From Trueperella sp. (GTDB lineage: Bacteria > Actinomycetota > Actinomycetes > Actinomycetales > Actinomycetaceae), in contig JAAYGH010000163.1 in NCBI GenBank assembly GCA_012727825.1, positions 1 through 6,697 of the forward strand: a stretch of 6,697 nucleotides of DNA, in the 5' to 3' direction. This document shows positions 1 to 6,697 of this stretch, in pieces. Position numbers and translations under genes: made by a program. The notes under the pieces were generated by a model. It had not been told where the DNA came from, searched no databases, and was given only the letters and a program-made list of their open reading frames with translations. Within the stretch, counting starts at the first letter, position 1. Every line of letters starts with the position of its first letter.

Positions 1-2336
1 ATCCACCACAGTACCTCGATGAGCGCGGCCGCGATCAGTCCAATGAGCGTCGCCTGCAACATCATATCGGTGTTCGATGAGTCGAGGAAAAACAGTTTCT
101 GGGTGGCCGGCCACGCGAAAATGACGCCATATCCAAGCAGCGGCATCACCACGAGCAGCAGCTTCCATGGTGAGAGTGGGCGGGCGATCGTCGCCACCAC
201 CCACGCTGACGGGATGATCAACGCCAGCAGAGCCGCCGTCGATTCTTGGGTATGCTCCTCGCTGACGTTCCACCCCGAGACCACCATGTAGGTGAGGAAC
301 GCAGACGTTCCCACAATGAGCCCCGCCGGGATCGCGAATTTGAGCACCCGGCGCACGAAATTCGGTCGGGCGCGGTTGTTGTTCGGTGGCAGGGCCAACA
401 GGAACGCCGGAATACCGATCGTAAACCAGCCCGTGATCGTCACGTGGATTGGCATGAATGGGAACGGCACCGCCGCGATGATGACGAGCAAGGCAAGCAT
501 TGCCGAATAAATGGTTTTTGTGAGGAACAGGTTCGCCACTCGTTCAATGTTTCCGATGACGCGGCGCCCTTCAGCGACAACGTAGGGCAGGGTCGCGAAT
601 CGATTGTCTAGGAGCACAATCTTCGCAACCGCACGCGTGGCAGCTGAACCGGAGCCCATCGCGACCCCGATGTCAGCATCTTTAAGTGCCAGCACATCAT
701 TGACGCCATCGCCCGTCATGGCAACCGTGTGGCCGTTGCTTTGGAGGGCTTTGACCATGTCCTGCTTTTGATCGGGTAGCACGCGTCCAAACACTCGAGA
801 CTCCTCAACCGTCTGGGCAAAATCGGCATCGGTGATGTGGCGAGCGTCCACGGTTTGCCCCGTCGCGATACCAAGTCGCTCGGCAACGGCACCCACCGAC
901 GCCGCGTTGTCTCCGGAGATCACCTTGACCTCCACGCCCTGCTCGGCGAAGAACTCGAGAGTAGCTAGGGCGTCCGGGCGAATCTTCTGCTCGAAGACGA
1001 GTAGCGCCACCGGGCGCACATCCACCGGAGCATCTGCCGCATCCACGGGGGCAGACGAGTGCGCGAGCAGGAGCACGCGGCGGCCGGTCGACCCGATCTG
1101 CTCCGCCTGATCACCAGCTGAATGACCGCCGGCAAGAACGTCCGGTGCGCCCATAATCCACGAGGTCACGGTGCCGTCGTCGTTAATAAACGTTGTTCCG
1201 GACCATTTCTTCGCCGATGTAAACGGTTGGCGCGAACCCACCTTCCAATTTTCGCCCGCAAATGGAAATCGTTCGATAATCGCGGATGCGGTGGAGTTCG
1301 GATCGGGGTCGGTGGCCAGGAGGTGCGCAAGGACGTCCTCGCATTCCTCGATCGTTTCGTCGCAGCCGTCAACCATGAGGATCTCGGAAAACTCGAGCGT
1401 ATTTTCCGTAAGGGTGCCGGTTTTATCCGCGCACACGACGTCGACCCGCGCCAGGCCCTCGATCGCGGGGAGCTCTTGGACGAGGCACATGCGCTGACCG
1501 AGGCGAATGACGCCGAGTGCAAACGCCGTCGACGTAATGAGCACGAGACCCTCGGGCACCATGGGCACCAGCGCACCGGTGATTTCGAGAATCACCGCCC
1601 GCCAGTCGGTCACCCCGCCGCGCACAGCCGAGATCACCGTGAGTGCGCCAACCGGGACGAGCACCCAGGTGATGTACTTGAGGATCGTGTTAATGCCAGC
1701 TTGGAGTTGAGAGTGCGCGAGGGAGAAACGTGAGGCCTCCGCAGCGAGTTTGGCCGCATATGACTCCGCCCCCACCTTGGTGACCGTGTAATCGCCCGAC
1801 CCGGACACCACGAACGACCCGGACATGATCTGATCGCCCGGCGCCTTTCGCACGGCATCCGATTCGCCCGTGAGGTTCGATTCGTCGACCGATAAGTACT
1901 CCGATCTTTCCACCACGCCGTCCACAACGATCTGGTTACCGGCGCCAACTCGCACCACGTCGTCGAGAACGAGTTCTTCTTGCGTGAGCTCGGCAAGCGA
2001 CCCGTCGCGCCAGACGCTCGGATGTTCCTCGCCGACGATCCTCAGCGACTCCAGCGTGCGCTTGGCACGCAACTCCTGGATGATGCCGATGCCGGAGTTC
2101 ACAATGATGAGCATTCCAAATGCGCCATTGATGATCGAGCCCGTTGCAAGCACCATGGCGAATAGCACCGACAGGATCGCATTAATACGCGTGAACACAT
2201 TCTGACGCACGATCTGCTTGATTGACTTGCCCGTGCGAGGAGGTAGCTCATTTGCCCGGCCATCGCGGCGGCGCTCCGCCACGTCAGCTGCGGTGAGGCC
2301 GAGGCCCCTGCGAGTAGGTTCTGCGGGTTCGTTCAT
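1..2336 (-). CDS. ctpE: CtpE-type cation-transporting P-type ATPase (probable Ca2+ uptake pump), C-terminus cut by window edge
   Basis: The reading frame is open from the ATG at 2336 to the window edge, giving 778 residues without the stop. P-type hallmarks are in order: actuator-loop TGES at 156-159, PEGL at 261-264 in membrane helix 4, phosphorylation motif DKTGTLT with Asp304, nucleotide-binding KWSG at 377-380, and hinge TGDGVND at 541-547. Helices M1-M2 span roughly 51-88, M3-M4 roughly 225-285, and several further helices follow about residue 600. There is no N-terminal heavy-metal domain and no CPC motif, so it is not a copper or zinc P1B pump. From memory the whole chain, including the GNIERVANLFLTKT stretch, closely resembles M. 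tuberculosis CtpE (about 797 residues), so only some 15-25 residues should be missing. Mycobacterial CtpE is linked to calcium uptake and envelope integrity; the same substrate here is inferred. The start lies 4 bases after the upstream stop with only a weak GGAAG (2347-2351), which suggests translational coupling. Confidence 0.93.
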   Translation of the reverse strand, partial: MNEPAEPTRRGLGLTAADVAERRRDGRANELPPRTGKSIKQIVRQNVFTRINAILSVLFAMVLATGSIINGAFGMLIIVNSGIGIIQELRAKRTLESLRIVGEEHPSVWRDGSLAELTQEELVLDDVVRVGAGNQIVVDGVVERSEYLSVDESNLTGESDAVRKAPGDQIMSGSFVVSGSGDYTVTKVGAESYAAKLAAEASRFSLAHSQLQAGINTILKYITWVLVPVGALTVISAVRGGVTDWRAVILEITGALVPMVPEGLVLITSTAFALGVIRLGQRMCLVQELPAIEGLARVDVVCADKTGTLTENTLEFSEILMVDGCDETIEECEDVLAHLLATDPDPNSTASAIIERFPFAGENWKVGSRQPFTSAKKWSGTTFINDDGTVTSWIMGAPDVLAGGHSAGDQAEQIGSTGRRVLLLAHSSAPVDAADAPVDVRPVALLVFEQKIRPDALATLEFFAEQGVEVKVISGDNAASVGAVAERLGIATGQTVDARHITDADFAQTVEESRVFGRVLPDQKQDMVKALQSNGHTVAMTGDGVNDVLALKDADIGVAMGSGSAATRAVAKIVLLDNRFATLPYVVAEGRRVIGNIERVANLFLTKTIYSAMLALLVIIAAVPFPFMPIHVTITGWFTIGIPAFLLALPPNNNRARPNFVRRVLKFAIPAGLIVGTSAFLTYMVVSGWNVSEEHTQESTAALLALIIPSAWVVATIARPLSPWKLLLVVMPLLGYGVIFAWPATQKLFFLDSSNTDMMLQATLIGLIAAALIEVLWW

Positions 2337-2340
2337 GTGG

Positions 2341-3828
2341 TCAACGCTTCCGGTACAGAGTTTTGCGTTGGTAGCGCGGCTCGGACGTGACGAGAATGCC
2401 AAGGTTACGGAAAATTCCCTCGTCCACGGACCCCAAGATCGTGGTGGTATGAACGTTGCAGCCCTCGAGGTTGCGCAGCTCGTCCAGAGCTCTGCGAGAA
2501 TCCTCGGACTCGGAGGCAGAGACCGATAATGCTATGAGGACCTCGTCCATGTGCAGGCGGGGGTTTCGCGAGCCCAAGTGCTGGGTTTTGAGTGTCTGAA
2601 TCGGCTCAATTGACTTCGGCGATAGGAGCAAGCGCTCGTCGGGGATTCCAGCCAAATGTTTGAGGGCGTTGAGAAGCATCGCGGCCGAGCAGCCGAGCAG
2701 CGGCGAAGTCTTGCCCGTGATGATCGTGCCGTCTTGGAGTTCGATTGCCGAACCCGGTCCGCCGGTCCGATCCTGGACCTCCAGCGCCGCTCCGACCACG
2801 CGCCGATCCTCCGGTGAGGTCTTTGCCTTCGACATGATGATGGCGATGCGGTCAGACAGGCTCGGGTCGAGGTCGTTGACCTCCTCGTGCACCAATGCCT
2901 TGTAGTAACGACGGATAATTTCTTGTTTGGAGGCGTCGCGTACGGCGTCGTCGTCGCTAATACAGTGGCCCACCATGTTCACCCCCATGTCAGTGGGCGA
3001 CTTGTAGGGCGATTCGCCGAACATCATGTCGAGGAGCGCTTCAAGGAGCGGGAAGACTTCGACATCGCGATTGTAAGAGGTGGCCTGCGTGCCGTATTCC
3101 TGCAGGTGATACGGGTCGATGACGTTGATGTCGTCGAGGTCCGCGGTGGCTGCTTCGTAGGCGAGGTTGACCGGATGTTTGAGAGGCAGGTTCCAGATCG
3201 GAAAGGTTTCGAACTTGGCATATCCGGACGGAATGCCTCGCTTGTACTCGTGGTATACCTGCGACAGGCAGGTGGCGAGTTTGCCCGAGCCGGACCCGGG
3301 AGCAGTGACGATAACGAGATCTCTCGAGGTCGGTACGTAGTCGTTCGAGCCGAAGCCTTCCTCGGAGACGATGCGCTTCGTGGCTGACGGGTAGCCTGGA
3401 ATCGAGTGGTGGTGAAACACATTGAGGCCGAGGCGCTCCAGCCGGTCGGAGACGGCGTGGGCCAGATGGTTCTCGGCACTAATTTGTGTGACGACGACGT
3501 TTTCGACGAGGAAGCCACGCTCCCGGAAAACGTCAATGAGGCGCAGAAGATCATCTTCATAGGAGATCTGCAGATCGGCGCGTTTCTTCTGCCGCTCGAC
3601 ATCTTTTGCATTGAGGCAGACGAGGATCTCAATCTCGTCCTTAATCTGTTCCAGCATGGCGATCTTGTTGTCCGGGGTGAAACCCGGCAGGACGCGGGAT
3701 GCGTGATTGTCGTCAAAGAGCTTGCCGCCCATTTCGAGATAGAGCTTGCCGCCAATCTCTGTGCGCCGACGTGAAATGTGGGCGGACTGCATCGCTATGT
3801 ATTTTTCCCGATCAAAGCCCTTGCGCAC
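2341..3828 (-). CDS. UPF0371 / DUF1846 family protein of unknown function
   Basis: The product is 495 residues, the usual length for this family (about 490-500). The N-terminus (KGFDREKY, then [13 protein letters not shown] at 28-40 and SRVLPGF at 44-50) matches the family's conserved opening. A glycine-rich loop, APGSGSGK at 176-183, resembles a phosphate-binding loop but does not fit Walker A. Other family-like blocks are [14 protein letters not shown] (139-152), [20 protein letters not shown] (209-228) and GVNMVGHCI (282-290). There is no signal peptide or membrane segment, so it should be cytosolic. Members have solved structures (for example from Corynebacterium diphtheriae), but I know of no established function. 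I chose the GTG at 3828 because GAAGGAG lies 5 bases upstream and the family homology begins right there. An in-frame ATG at 3855 would add 9 residues and lacks an equally good site. ctpE follows after 4 bases. Confidence 0.92.
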   Translation of the reverse strand: MRKGFDREKYIAMQSAHISRRRTEIGGKLYLEMGGKLFDDNHASRVLPGFTPDNKIAMLEQIKDEIEILVCLNAKDVERQKKRADLQISYEDDLLRLIDVFRERGFLVENVVVTQISAENHLAHAVSDRLERLGLNVFHHHSIPGYPSATKRIVSEEGFGSNDYVPTSRDLVIVTAPGSGSGKLATCLSQVYHEYKRGIPSGYAKFETFPIWNLPLKHPVNLAYEAATADLDDINVIDPYHLQEYGTQATSYNRDVEVFPLLEALLDMMFGESPYKSPTDMGVNMVGHCISDDDAVRDASKQEIIRRYYKALVHEEVNDLDPSLSDRIAIIMSKAKTSPEDRRVVGAALEVQDRTGGPGSAIELQDGTIITGKTSPLLGCSAAMLLNALKHLAGIPDERLLLSPKSIEPIQTLKTQHLGSRNPRLHMDEVLIALSVSASESEDSRRALDELRNLEGCNVHTTTILGSVDEGIFRNLGILVTSEPRYQRKTLYRKR

Positions 3829-3833
3829 GGGCA

Positions 3834-3840
3834 CTCCTTC
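3834..3840 (-). promoter_or_regulatory. Ribosome binding site that fixes the DUF1846 start
   Basis: On the minus strand GAAGGAG is followed by 5 bases and then GTG at 3828. This strong Shine-Dalgarno match decides for the GTG start over the in-frame ATG at 3855. The ATG lies upstream of this motif, so the motif cannot serve it. Confidence 0.75.
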
Positions 3841-3893
3841 GCGTCGGTGATTCATGGGTTGCCGGCTGACATGGACAGCTACACCCGCGGTCA

Positions 3894-3899
3894 AGTTTA
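3894..3899 (-). promoter_or_regulatory. Weak candidate -10 element for DUF1846-ctpE
   Basis: On the minus strand this reads TAAACT, which fits the loose actinobacterial TAnnnT -10 pattern, about 65 bases before the GTG start. Possible -35 partners are TTGCAA, 15 bases upstream, or TTGCTT, 19 bases upstream. Neither spacing is ideal. It sits downstream of the terminator-like hairpin, where a promoter for the next unit would be expected. By sequence alone it is only suggestive. Confidence 0.25.
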
Positions 3900-3943
3900 C
3901 GACACCGCAAAGGTTTGCAAGCAAGGCCTGCACAGCGACGGCG

Positions 3944-3982
3944 AAACGGGTGCTACCCGGACTTTCATCCACGTAGCACCCG
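3944..3982 (-). terminator. Probable intrinsic terminator after the betaine transport operon
   Basis: On the minus strand CGGGTGCTAC (3973-3982) pairs perfectly with GTAGCACCCG (3947-3956) across a 16-base loop. Inside the loop GGA and TCC can pair further. The stem is followed by TTTCG, so the U-tract is short, which is common in actinobacteria. It lies about 37 bases past the stop of the binding-protein gene, the expected place to end that transcript. A shorter hairpin, CGGGT-AGC-ACCCG (3947-3959), competes for the same bases. Confidence 0.55.
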
Positions 3983-3990
3983 CCAGCGTT

Positions 3991-4010
3991 AGCTCAGCGT
4001 ATGAGCTGAG
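3991..4010 (-). repeat. Short inverted repeat just after the binding-protein stop
   Basis: On the minus strand AGCTCA and TGAGCT pair around the loop TACGC (3991-4007). An alternative register pairs CTCAGC with GCTGAG around TCATAC (3993-4010). Both are perfect 6-bp stems that share bases, so only one can form at a time. The site starts 9 bases after the TAG stop and precedes the longer terminator hairpin. It may protect the transcript 3' end, help termination, or bind a protein as DNA; the sequence does not say which. Confidence 0.4.
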
Positions 4011-4019
4011 GTTAGCGTA

Positions 4020-4925
4020 CTAGCCTTCGAGGTTCATGCGATCGCGAACCTCGGGGTTCTCATCGAGCCATGCACCAATGGCCTGCTCGAGCGGCTGATC
4101 TGCATTTTCGTTAAGCGCGTAGTTTTCGACGTCCGATAATTCCGCACCGGTCAGTTCGAAATTGCCAATCATTTCAGCGACCTCTGGGTGGTCGCCAGAG
4201 AAACCGACGCGAGCGAAGGTGTGCACTTCTTCCGCCCCACCAAGAGCCTCCTGGGGATCTTCAAGATCGCGGATGTCATATGCTCCATATGCCCAGTGCG
4301 GGGTCCACAGCGTCACCACGATATCGTCGCCAGCCGCCATCGCGGAATCCAGCTCTGCGAGCATGGCTGCAGTTGACGAAATCTTGAAGTTCATACCCTC
4401 GAGGCCATACTGCGGAATGACGGCGCTTTCGGTGGTCTGTGTCAGACCAGCACCAGCATCGATTCCGACAATCTCGTTATTGAACACCTCGGCGTTGTCG
4501 GCCAGTTCCTCAAGCGAAGTGATCGGAGAATCGTTGTTGACCGCGATCGTCAGCTTCGCGTCGTCGTACCAAATGCCCAAATCTTCGAGCTGATCGCCAT
4601 ACTGATCGATGTAATTGGCGTGGGTCAACGGGAGCCACGCGTCAAAGAGGAGATCCATATCGCCTGAGGCGATGGAGGTGAACACGACACCGATATCAGC
4701 GTCGGTCAGGTCCACCGTGTAGCCCTGCTCCTCGAGCGCGATTGCCATCATGTGGGAGACGACGATGCCTTCATCCCAACCCGAGGGAACACCGACGCTA
4801 AGCTCCTTTTCAACGGTGGTTTCACCGGTGGTGTCTGTGGATTCATCCTCGTCGGATGAACATGCGGCCAACGTCACCGACAGTGCCATGACCGAGCCGA
4901 GTGCCCATAATTTCTTTGCAAACAT
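4020..4925 (-). CDS. opuAC: Glycine betaine/proline-type ABC transporter substrate-binding lipoprotein (ProX/OpuAC)
   Basis: The 301-residue product starts with a lipoprotein signal: charged MFAKK, a hydrophobic run, then lipobox LAAC with the lipidated Cys at 22. An acidic Ser/Thr/Asp/Glu tether follows to about residue 40, so the mature protein should be anchored outside the membrane. The OpuAC-family fold has its tell-tale blocks in order: SGWDEG (48-53), DAWLPLTH (95-102), GIDAGAG (154-160) and LWTPHW (206-211). Trp50, Trp97 and Trp207 align by motif with the three tryptophans of the B. subtilis OpuAC betaine cage, suggesting a quaternary-amine ligand. The exact solute (glycine betaine, proline betaine or similar) is inferred. 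Domain order is the unpermuted one, unlike B. subtilis OpuAC. The ATG has GAAAGG (4931-4936) 5 bases upstream. It is the last gene of the transporter operon, 33 bases after the permease. Confidence 0.93.
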   Translation of the reverse strand: MFAKKLWALGSVMALSVTLAACSSDEDESTDTTGETTVEKELSVGVPSGWDEGIVVSHMMAIALEEQGYTVDLTDADIGVVFTSIASGDMDLLFDAWLPLTHANYIDQYGDQLEDLGIWYDDAKLTIAVNNDSPITSLEELADNAEVFNNEIVGIDAGAGLTQTTESAVIPQYGLEGMNFKISSTAAMLAELDSAMAAGDDIVVTLWTPHWAYGAYDIRDLEDPQEALGGAEEVHTFARVGFSGDHPEVAEMIGNFELTGAELSDVENYALNENADQPLEQAIGAWLDENPEVRDRMNLEG

Positions 4926-4930
4926 AAGTA

Positions 4931-4936
4931 CCTTTC
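4931..4936 (-). promoter_or_regulatory. Ribosome binding site of the substrate-binding protein gene
   Basis: GAAAGG on the minus strand lies 5 bases before the ATG at 4925, inside the 33-base gap after the permease stop. It gives the binding protein its own initiation site, in keeping with the excess of binding protein over transporter that such systems usually need. Confidence 0.6.
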
Positions 4937-4958
4937 ATTGATGGACGTATTGAACAAT

Positions 4959-5810
4959 TTAGGACGCGCGCTGAGTCTTGTTACCAAAAGCAGAGGTCAC
5001 GCGGTCAAGGAAGATTGCGAGAACGACGACGGCGAGGCCCGCCTCTGCGCCGAGAGAAATGTTCACGCGCTGGATTGAGGCCACGACTGCATTGCCAAGG
5101 CCGCCGCCACCGACCATGCCGGCGATCACAACCATGGATAGCGAGAGCATGATGACCTGGTTGATTCCGCCCATGATCGTGGGCAGAGCTAGCGGCAACT
5201 GCACCTGCCGGAGAACGCGCCGTGGCGTTGCTCCAAAGGCATAACTTGCTTCCACCACGGATGGGTCGACCTGGCGGATACCAAGCTCCGTAAAGCGGAC
5301 GGCCGGTGCGATGGCGAAGAGAACCGTGGCAACGATTCCGGGCACAATGCCCGCCGAAAAGATCATGACGAAGGGAATGAGATAAACGAAGGCTGGCATG
5401 CTCTGGAGAAAGTCCATGACCGGTCGAGTCACTTGAGACACCCATCGGACTCGCGCTGCAAGAATTCCCAGTGGCACGCCGAAGAGCGTCGCAATGAACG
5501 ACGATTCGATGACGAGTGCGAGCGTTGTCATCGCGTTATCCCATTGGAACATTCCGTAAATCAGAAGGAACCCAATCACGGTAGCCAATGCGAGTTTCCA
5601 GCCTTTGGCAAAGAACGCGATTGCCGCGAAAACGATGATGAGAACCCAGAACGGAGGCGTAGCTAACGCCCAGTAGATTCCGTCATAAATACGGATGAGA
5701 ATTTCGCCAATGACGTCAAAGAAACCTTCCCAGGCCGCCATCATCCAGCGGATGATTGTGTCGACCCAGTCGCCAAGGGGAATGGAGAAGAGAAGATCGT
5801 TTCGTGTCAC
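4959..5810 (-). CDS. opuAB: Glycine betaine/proline-type ABC transporter permease (ProW/OpuAB)
   Basis: The 283-residue integral membrane protein matches Gram-positive OpuAB permeases in length. About six or seven hydrophobic segments are visible (roughly 51-69, 73-88, 92-118, 138-151, 155-171, 211-232 and 255-270). The ATPase-coupling EAA loop lies at 187-206, starting EASYAFGATPRRVLRQVQLP, and is followed by the family's GGGGLG at 234-239. The N-terminal 50 residues are Trp-rich and amphipathic, as in ProW relatives. It forms the membrane channel of the betaine importer with the ATPase encoded upstream and the lipoprotein encoded downstream. The GTG start at 5810 overlaps the ATPase stop as GTGA. 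A GGAGG site 7 bases upstream supports this start and implies coupled translation. The C-terminus ends normally in TAA. Confidence 0.94.
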   Translation of the reverse strand: MTRNDLLFSIPLGDWVDTIIRWMMAAWEGFFDVIGEILIRIYDGIYWALATPPFWVLIIVFAAIAFFAKGWKLALATVIGFLLIYGMFQWDNAMTTLALVIESSFIATLFGVPLGILAARVRWVSQVTRPVMDFLQSMPAFVYLIPFVMIFSAGIVPGIVATVLFAIAPAVRFTELGIRQVDPSVVEASYAFGATPRRVLRQVQLPLALPTIMGGINQVIMLSLSMVVIAGMVGGGGLGNAVVASIQRVNISLGAEAGLAVVVLAIFLDRVTSAFGNKTQRAS

Positions 5811-6697
5811 AGTGCTTCCTCCGTCTGTTCGCGCGTCAACGCATCGTCGGTCCCGGAATTCTCCGCGCCATTACTAGCTGTTGCTAGTGCCACGAGAACG
5901 GCAATTCTTGGGATGATTCCTGCGAGCCGACCATCGGCGTCGACGACGGGAATCGTGATTGGGGTTCCGGACGCCAACGTAATGACCTCAGCCATCGAGT
6001 CGTCCGGTCCAACAGCAGAAAAATCTTTGCGCAACAAGTCGTCAATCCGCGTCAGGCTTGGATTGTCGTGAAGAGCCCGAACGACGTCGTCGGTGTGGAT
6101 CATCCCGTGCAATTTGTGGGTTCCAGAATCTACGACCCAACCGGCCGGTTCGTCCCATTTCTCGAGCTTCTGCAAGACGGCTCGTGGACCGTCTCCCGAA
6201 AAAATTCGGGTTCCTGGCTGGCGCATCATTGCCGATGCTGTGATCACACGCGTGCGATCCACATCCTGAATGAAACGAGCAATATAGTCGTTTGCTGGGC
6301 TGGTCAGGATCTCTTCGGCGGTGCCGATCTGAACGACCTGACCATCGCGCATGACTGCTATGCGGTCGCCGACGTACATCGCCTCATTGAGATCGTGCGT
6401 AATGAAAACGATTGTTCGACGCTGTTGAGCCTGAATCTGGAGAAGGAGATCCTGCATGTCTCGCCTGATCAAAGGGTCGAGCGCCGAGAACGCTTCATCC
6501 ATGAGGAGGATATCGGCGTCGGCAGTGAGCGCCCTCGCCAATCCCACTCGCTGCTGCATGCCACCCGACAACTCGTCGGGGTAGGCGCCTTCTCTACCCT
6601 CAAGACCGGTGGTTTTCAGAGCTTCCATGGCACGAGCTTCACGCTCTTGCCGGTCAACTTTCTGGATTTCGAGTGGATATGCGGCATTTTCCAGAAC
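5807..6697 (-). CDS. opuAA: Glycine betaine/proline-type ABC transporter ATP-binding protein with CBS domains (ProV/OpuAA), N-terminus beyond window
   Basis: The frame is open to the right edge, giving 296 visible C-terminal residues. The first of them, VLENAAYPLEIQ, is the stretch that follows the Q-loop in ProV/OpuAA proteins. About 100-120 N-terminal residues with Walker A and the Q-loop therefore lie outside. In visible numbering, the ABC signature LSGGMQQR is at 43-50, Walker B ILLMDE at 63-68 with the D-loop SALD after it, and the H-loop histidine in ITHD at 101. Residues about 150-270 form two CBS domains (for example GWVVDSGTHKLHGMIHTDDV and IPVVDADGRLAGIIPR). In related OpuA/OpuC systems these domains sense ionic strength or bind cyclic di-AMP. 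A short acidic tail follows (about 277-296). The ATG at 6628 is an internal methionine, not the start. The stop overlaps the permease GTG. It should energise uptake on the cytosolic membrane face. Confidence 0.94.
   Translation of the reverse strand, partial: VLENAAYPLEIQKVDRQEREARAMEALKTTGLEGREGAYPDELSGGMQQRVGLARALTADADILLMDEAFSALDPLIRRDMQDLLLQIQAQQRRTIVFITHDLNEAMYVGDRIAVMRDGQVVQIGTAEEILTSPANDYIARFIQDVDRTRVITASAMMRQPGTRIFSGDGPRAVLQKLEKWDEPAGWVVDSGTHKLHGMIHTDDVVRALHDNPSLTRIDDLLRKDFSAVGPDDSMAEVITLASGTPITIPVVDADGRLAGIIPRIAVLVALATASNGAENSGTDDALTREQTEEAL
5818..5822 (-). promoter_or_regulatory. Ribosome binding site of the permease, inside the ATPase coding region
   Basis: GGAGG on the minus strand lies 7 bases before the GTG at 5810 and is embedded in the last codons of the ATPase gene. 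With the GTGA stop/start overlap it supports the non-ATG start and suggests balanced expression of the two subunits. Confidence 0.7.

Larger units (their letters stand above)
3829..4019. other. Gene-free spacer between the betaine operon and the DUF1846-ctpE unit
   Basis: This 191-base gap holds no convincing gene. The DUF1846 frame stays open upstream to an ATG at 3972, but that extension has no family homology and would run into the terminator-like hairpin. Reading leftward, the gap contains a short hairpin just after the binding-protein stop, a 10-bp terminator-like hairpin, a weak promoter candidate and the DUF1846 ribosome binding site. It is therefore the likely boundary between two transcription units. 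Confidence 0.6.

Noticed and set aside
1122..1733. 203-codon open frame on the plus strand
   Set aside because: It lies wholly opposite the ctpE region carrying the DKTGTLT and KWSG motifs, and its translation is Arg/His/Glu-rich with no recognisable domain. It is a GC-rich antisense shadow.
3277..3306. Canonical Walker A ATPase site in DUF1846
   Set aside because: The GSGSGKL run does not satisfy GxxxxGK[S/T] and no Walker B partner is evident, so no ATPase function is claimed.
2887..3387. 166-codon open frame on the plus strand
   Set aside because: It is antisense to the conserved centre of DUF1846, and I recognise no family in it. Opposite-strand shadow.
3024..3755. 243-codon minus-strand frame inside DUF1846
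   Set aside because: It is a different frame of the same DNA with a Ser/Thr/Arg-rich low-complexity product, while the overlapping DUF1846 frame shows clear family conservation.
5005..5445. 146-codon minus-strand frame within the permease gene
   Set aside because: It is out of frame with the clear permease. The product is His/Arg/Gly-rich, with no membrane segments or motifs.
6626..6628. ATG as a possible start of the ABC ATPase
   Set aside because: The frame continues upstream with 23 codons that match the ProV/OpuAA family (VLENAAYPLEIQ). Starting here would also remove Walker A, so it is an internal Met.
1..6697. Mobile element, CRISPR array, tRNA or toxin-antitoxin system
   Set aside because: Both strands were read for transposase or recombinase motifs, regularly spaced repeats, tRNA-like cloverleaf sequence and small paired genes. 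None was seen.

Overview
All protein-coding signal in this window lies on the minus strand, so the genes read from the right edge to the left edge. Codon use is GC-rich. The set is a CtpE-type P-type ATPase, a UPF0371/DUF1846 protein, and a Gram-positive-style lipoprotein-anchored betaine transporter. Together these suggest a moderately high-GC actinobacterium. An Actinomycetaceae-like host is a guess from overall feel and was not tested.

Right half (about 4020-6697, read leftward): a compact osmoprotectant ABC importer operon. It holds an ATPase with C-terminal CBS domains (proV/opuAA type, N-terminus beyond the window), then a permease (proW/opuAB type) whose GTG start overlaps the ATPase stop by 4 bases. 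After a 33-base gap comes a substrate-binding lipoprotein (proX/opuAC type). The ATPase powers uptake and its CBS module probably gates it. The lipoprotein captures glycine betaine or a similar trimethylammonium solute and hands it to the permease. The operon promoter lies outside the window. The binding-protein gene is followed by two stem-loops, the second of which looks like an intrinsic terminator.

Middle (3829-4019): a 191-base gene-free gap with those hairpins, a weak promoter candidate and a clear ribosome binding site for the next gene.

Left half (1-3828): a second, probably separate unit. It holds a DUF1846/UPF0371 protein of unknown function, then, only 4 bases after its stop, a P-type cation ATPase that closely resembles mycobacterial CtpE, a calcium-uptake pump. 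The pump lacks only its last few residues at the left edge. The tight DUF1846-ctpE arrangement is the most suggestive observation. The other genes are recognisable and intact where visible. I see no mobile element, CRISPR array, tRNA or rRNA, and nothing that amounts to a new multi-gene system.
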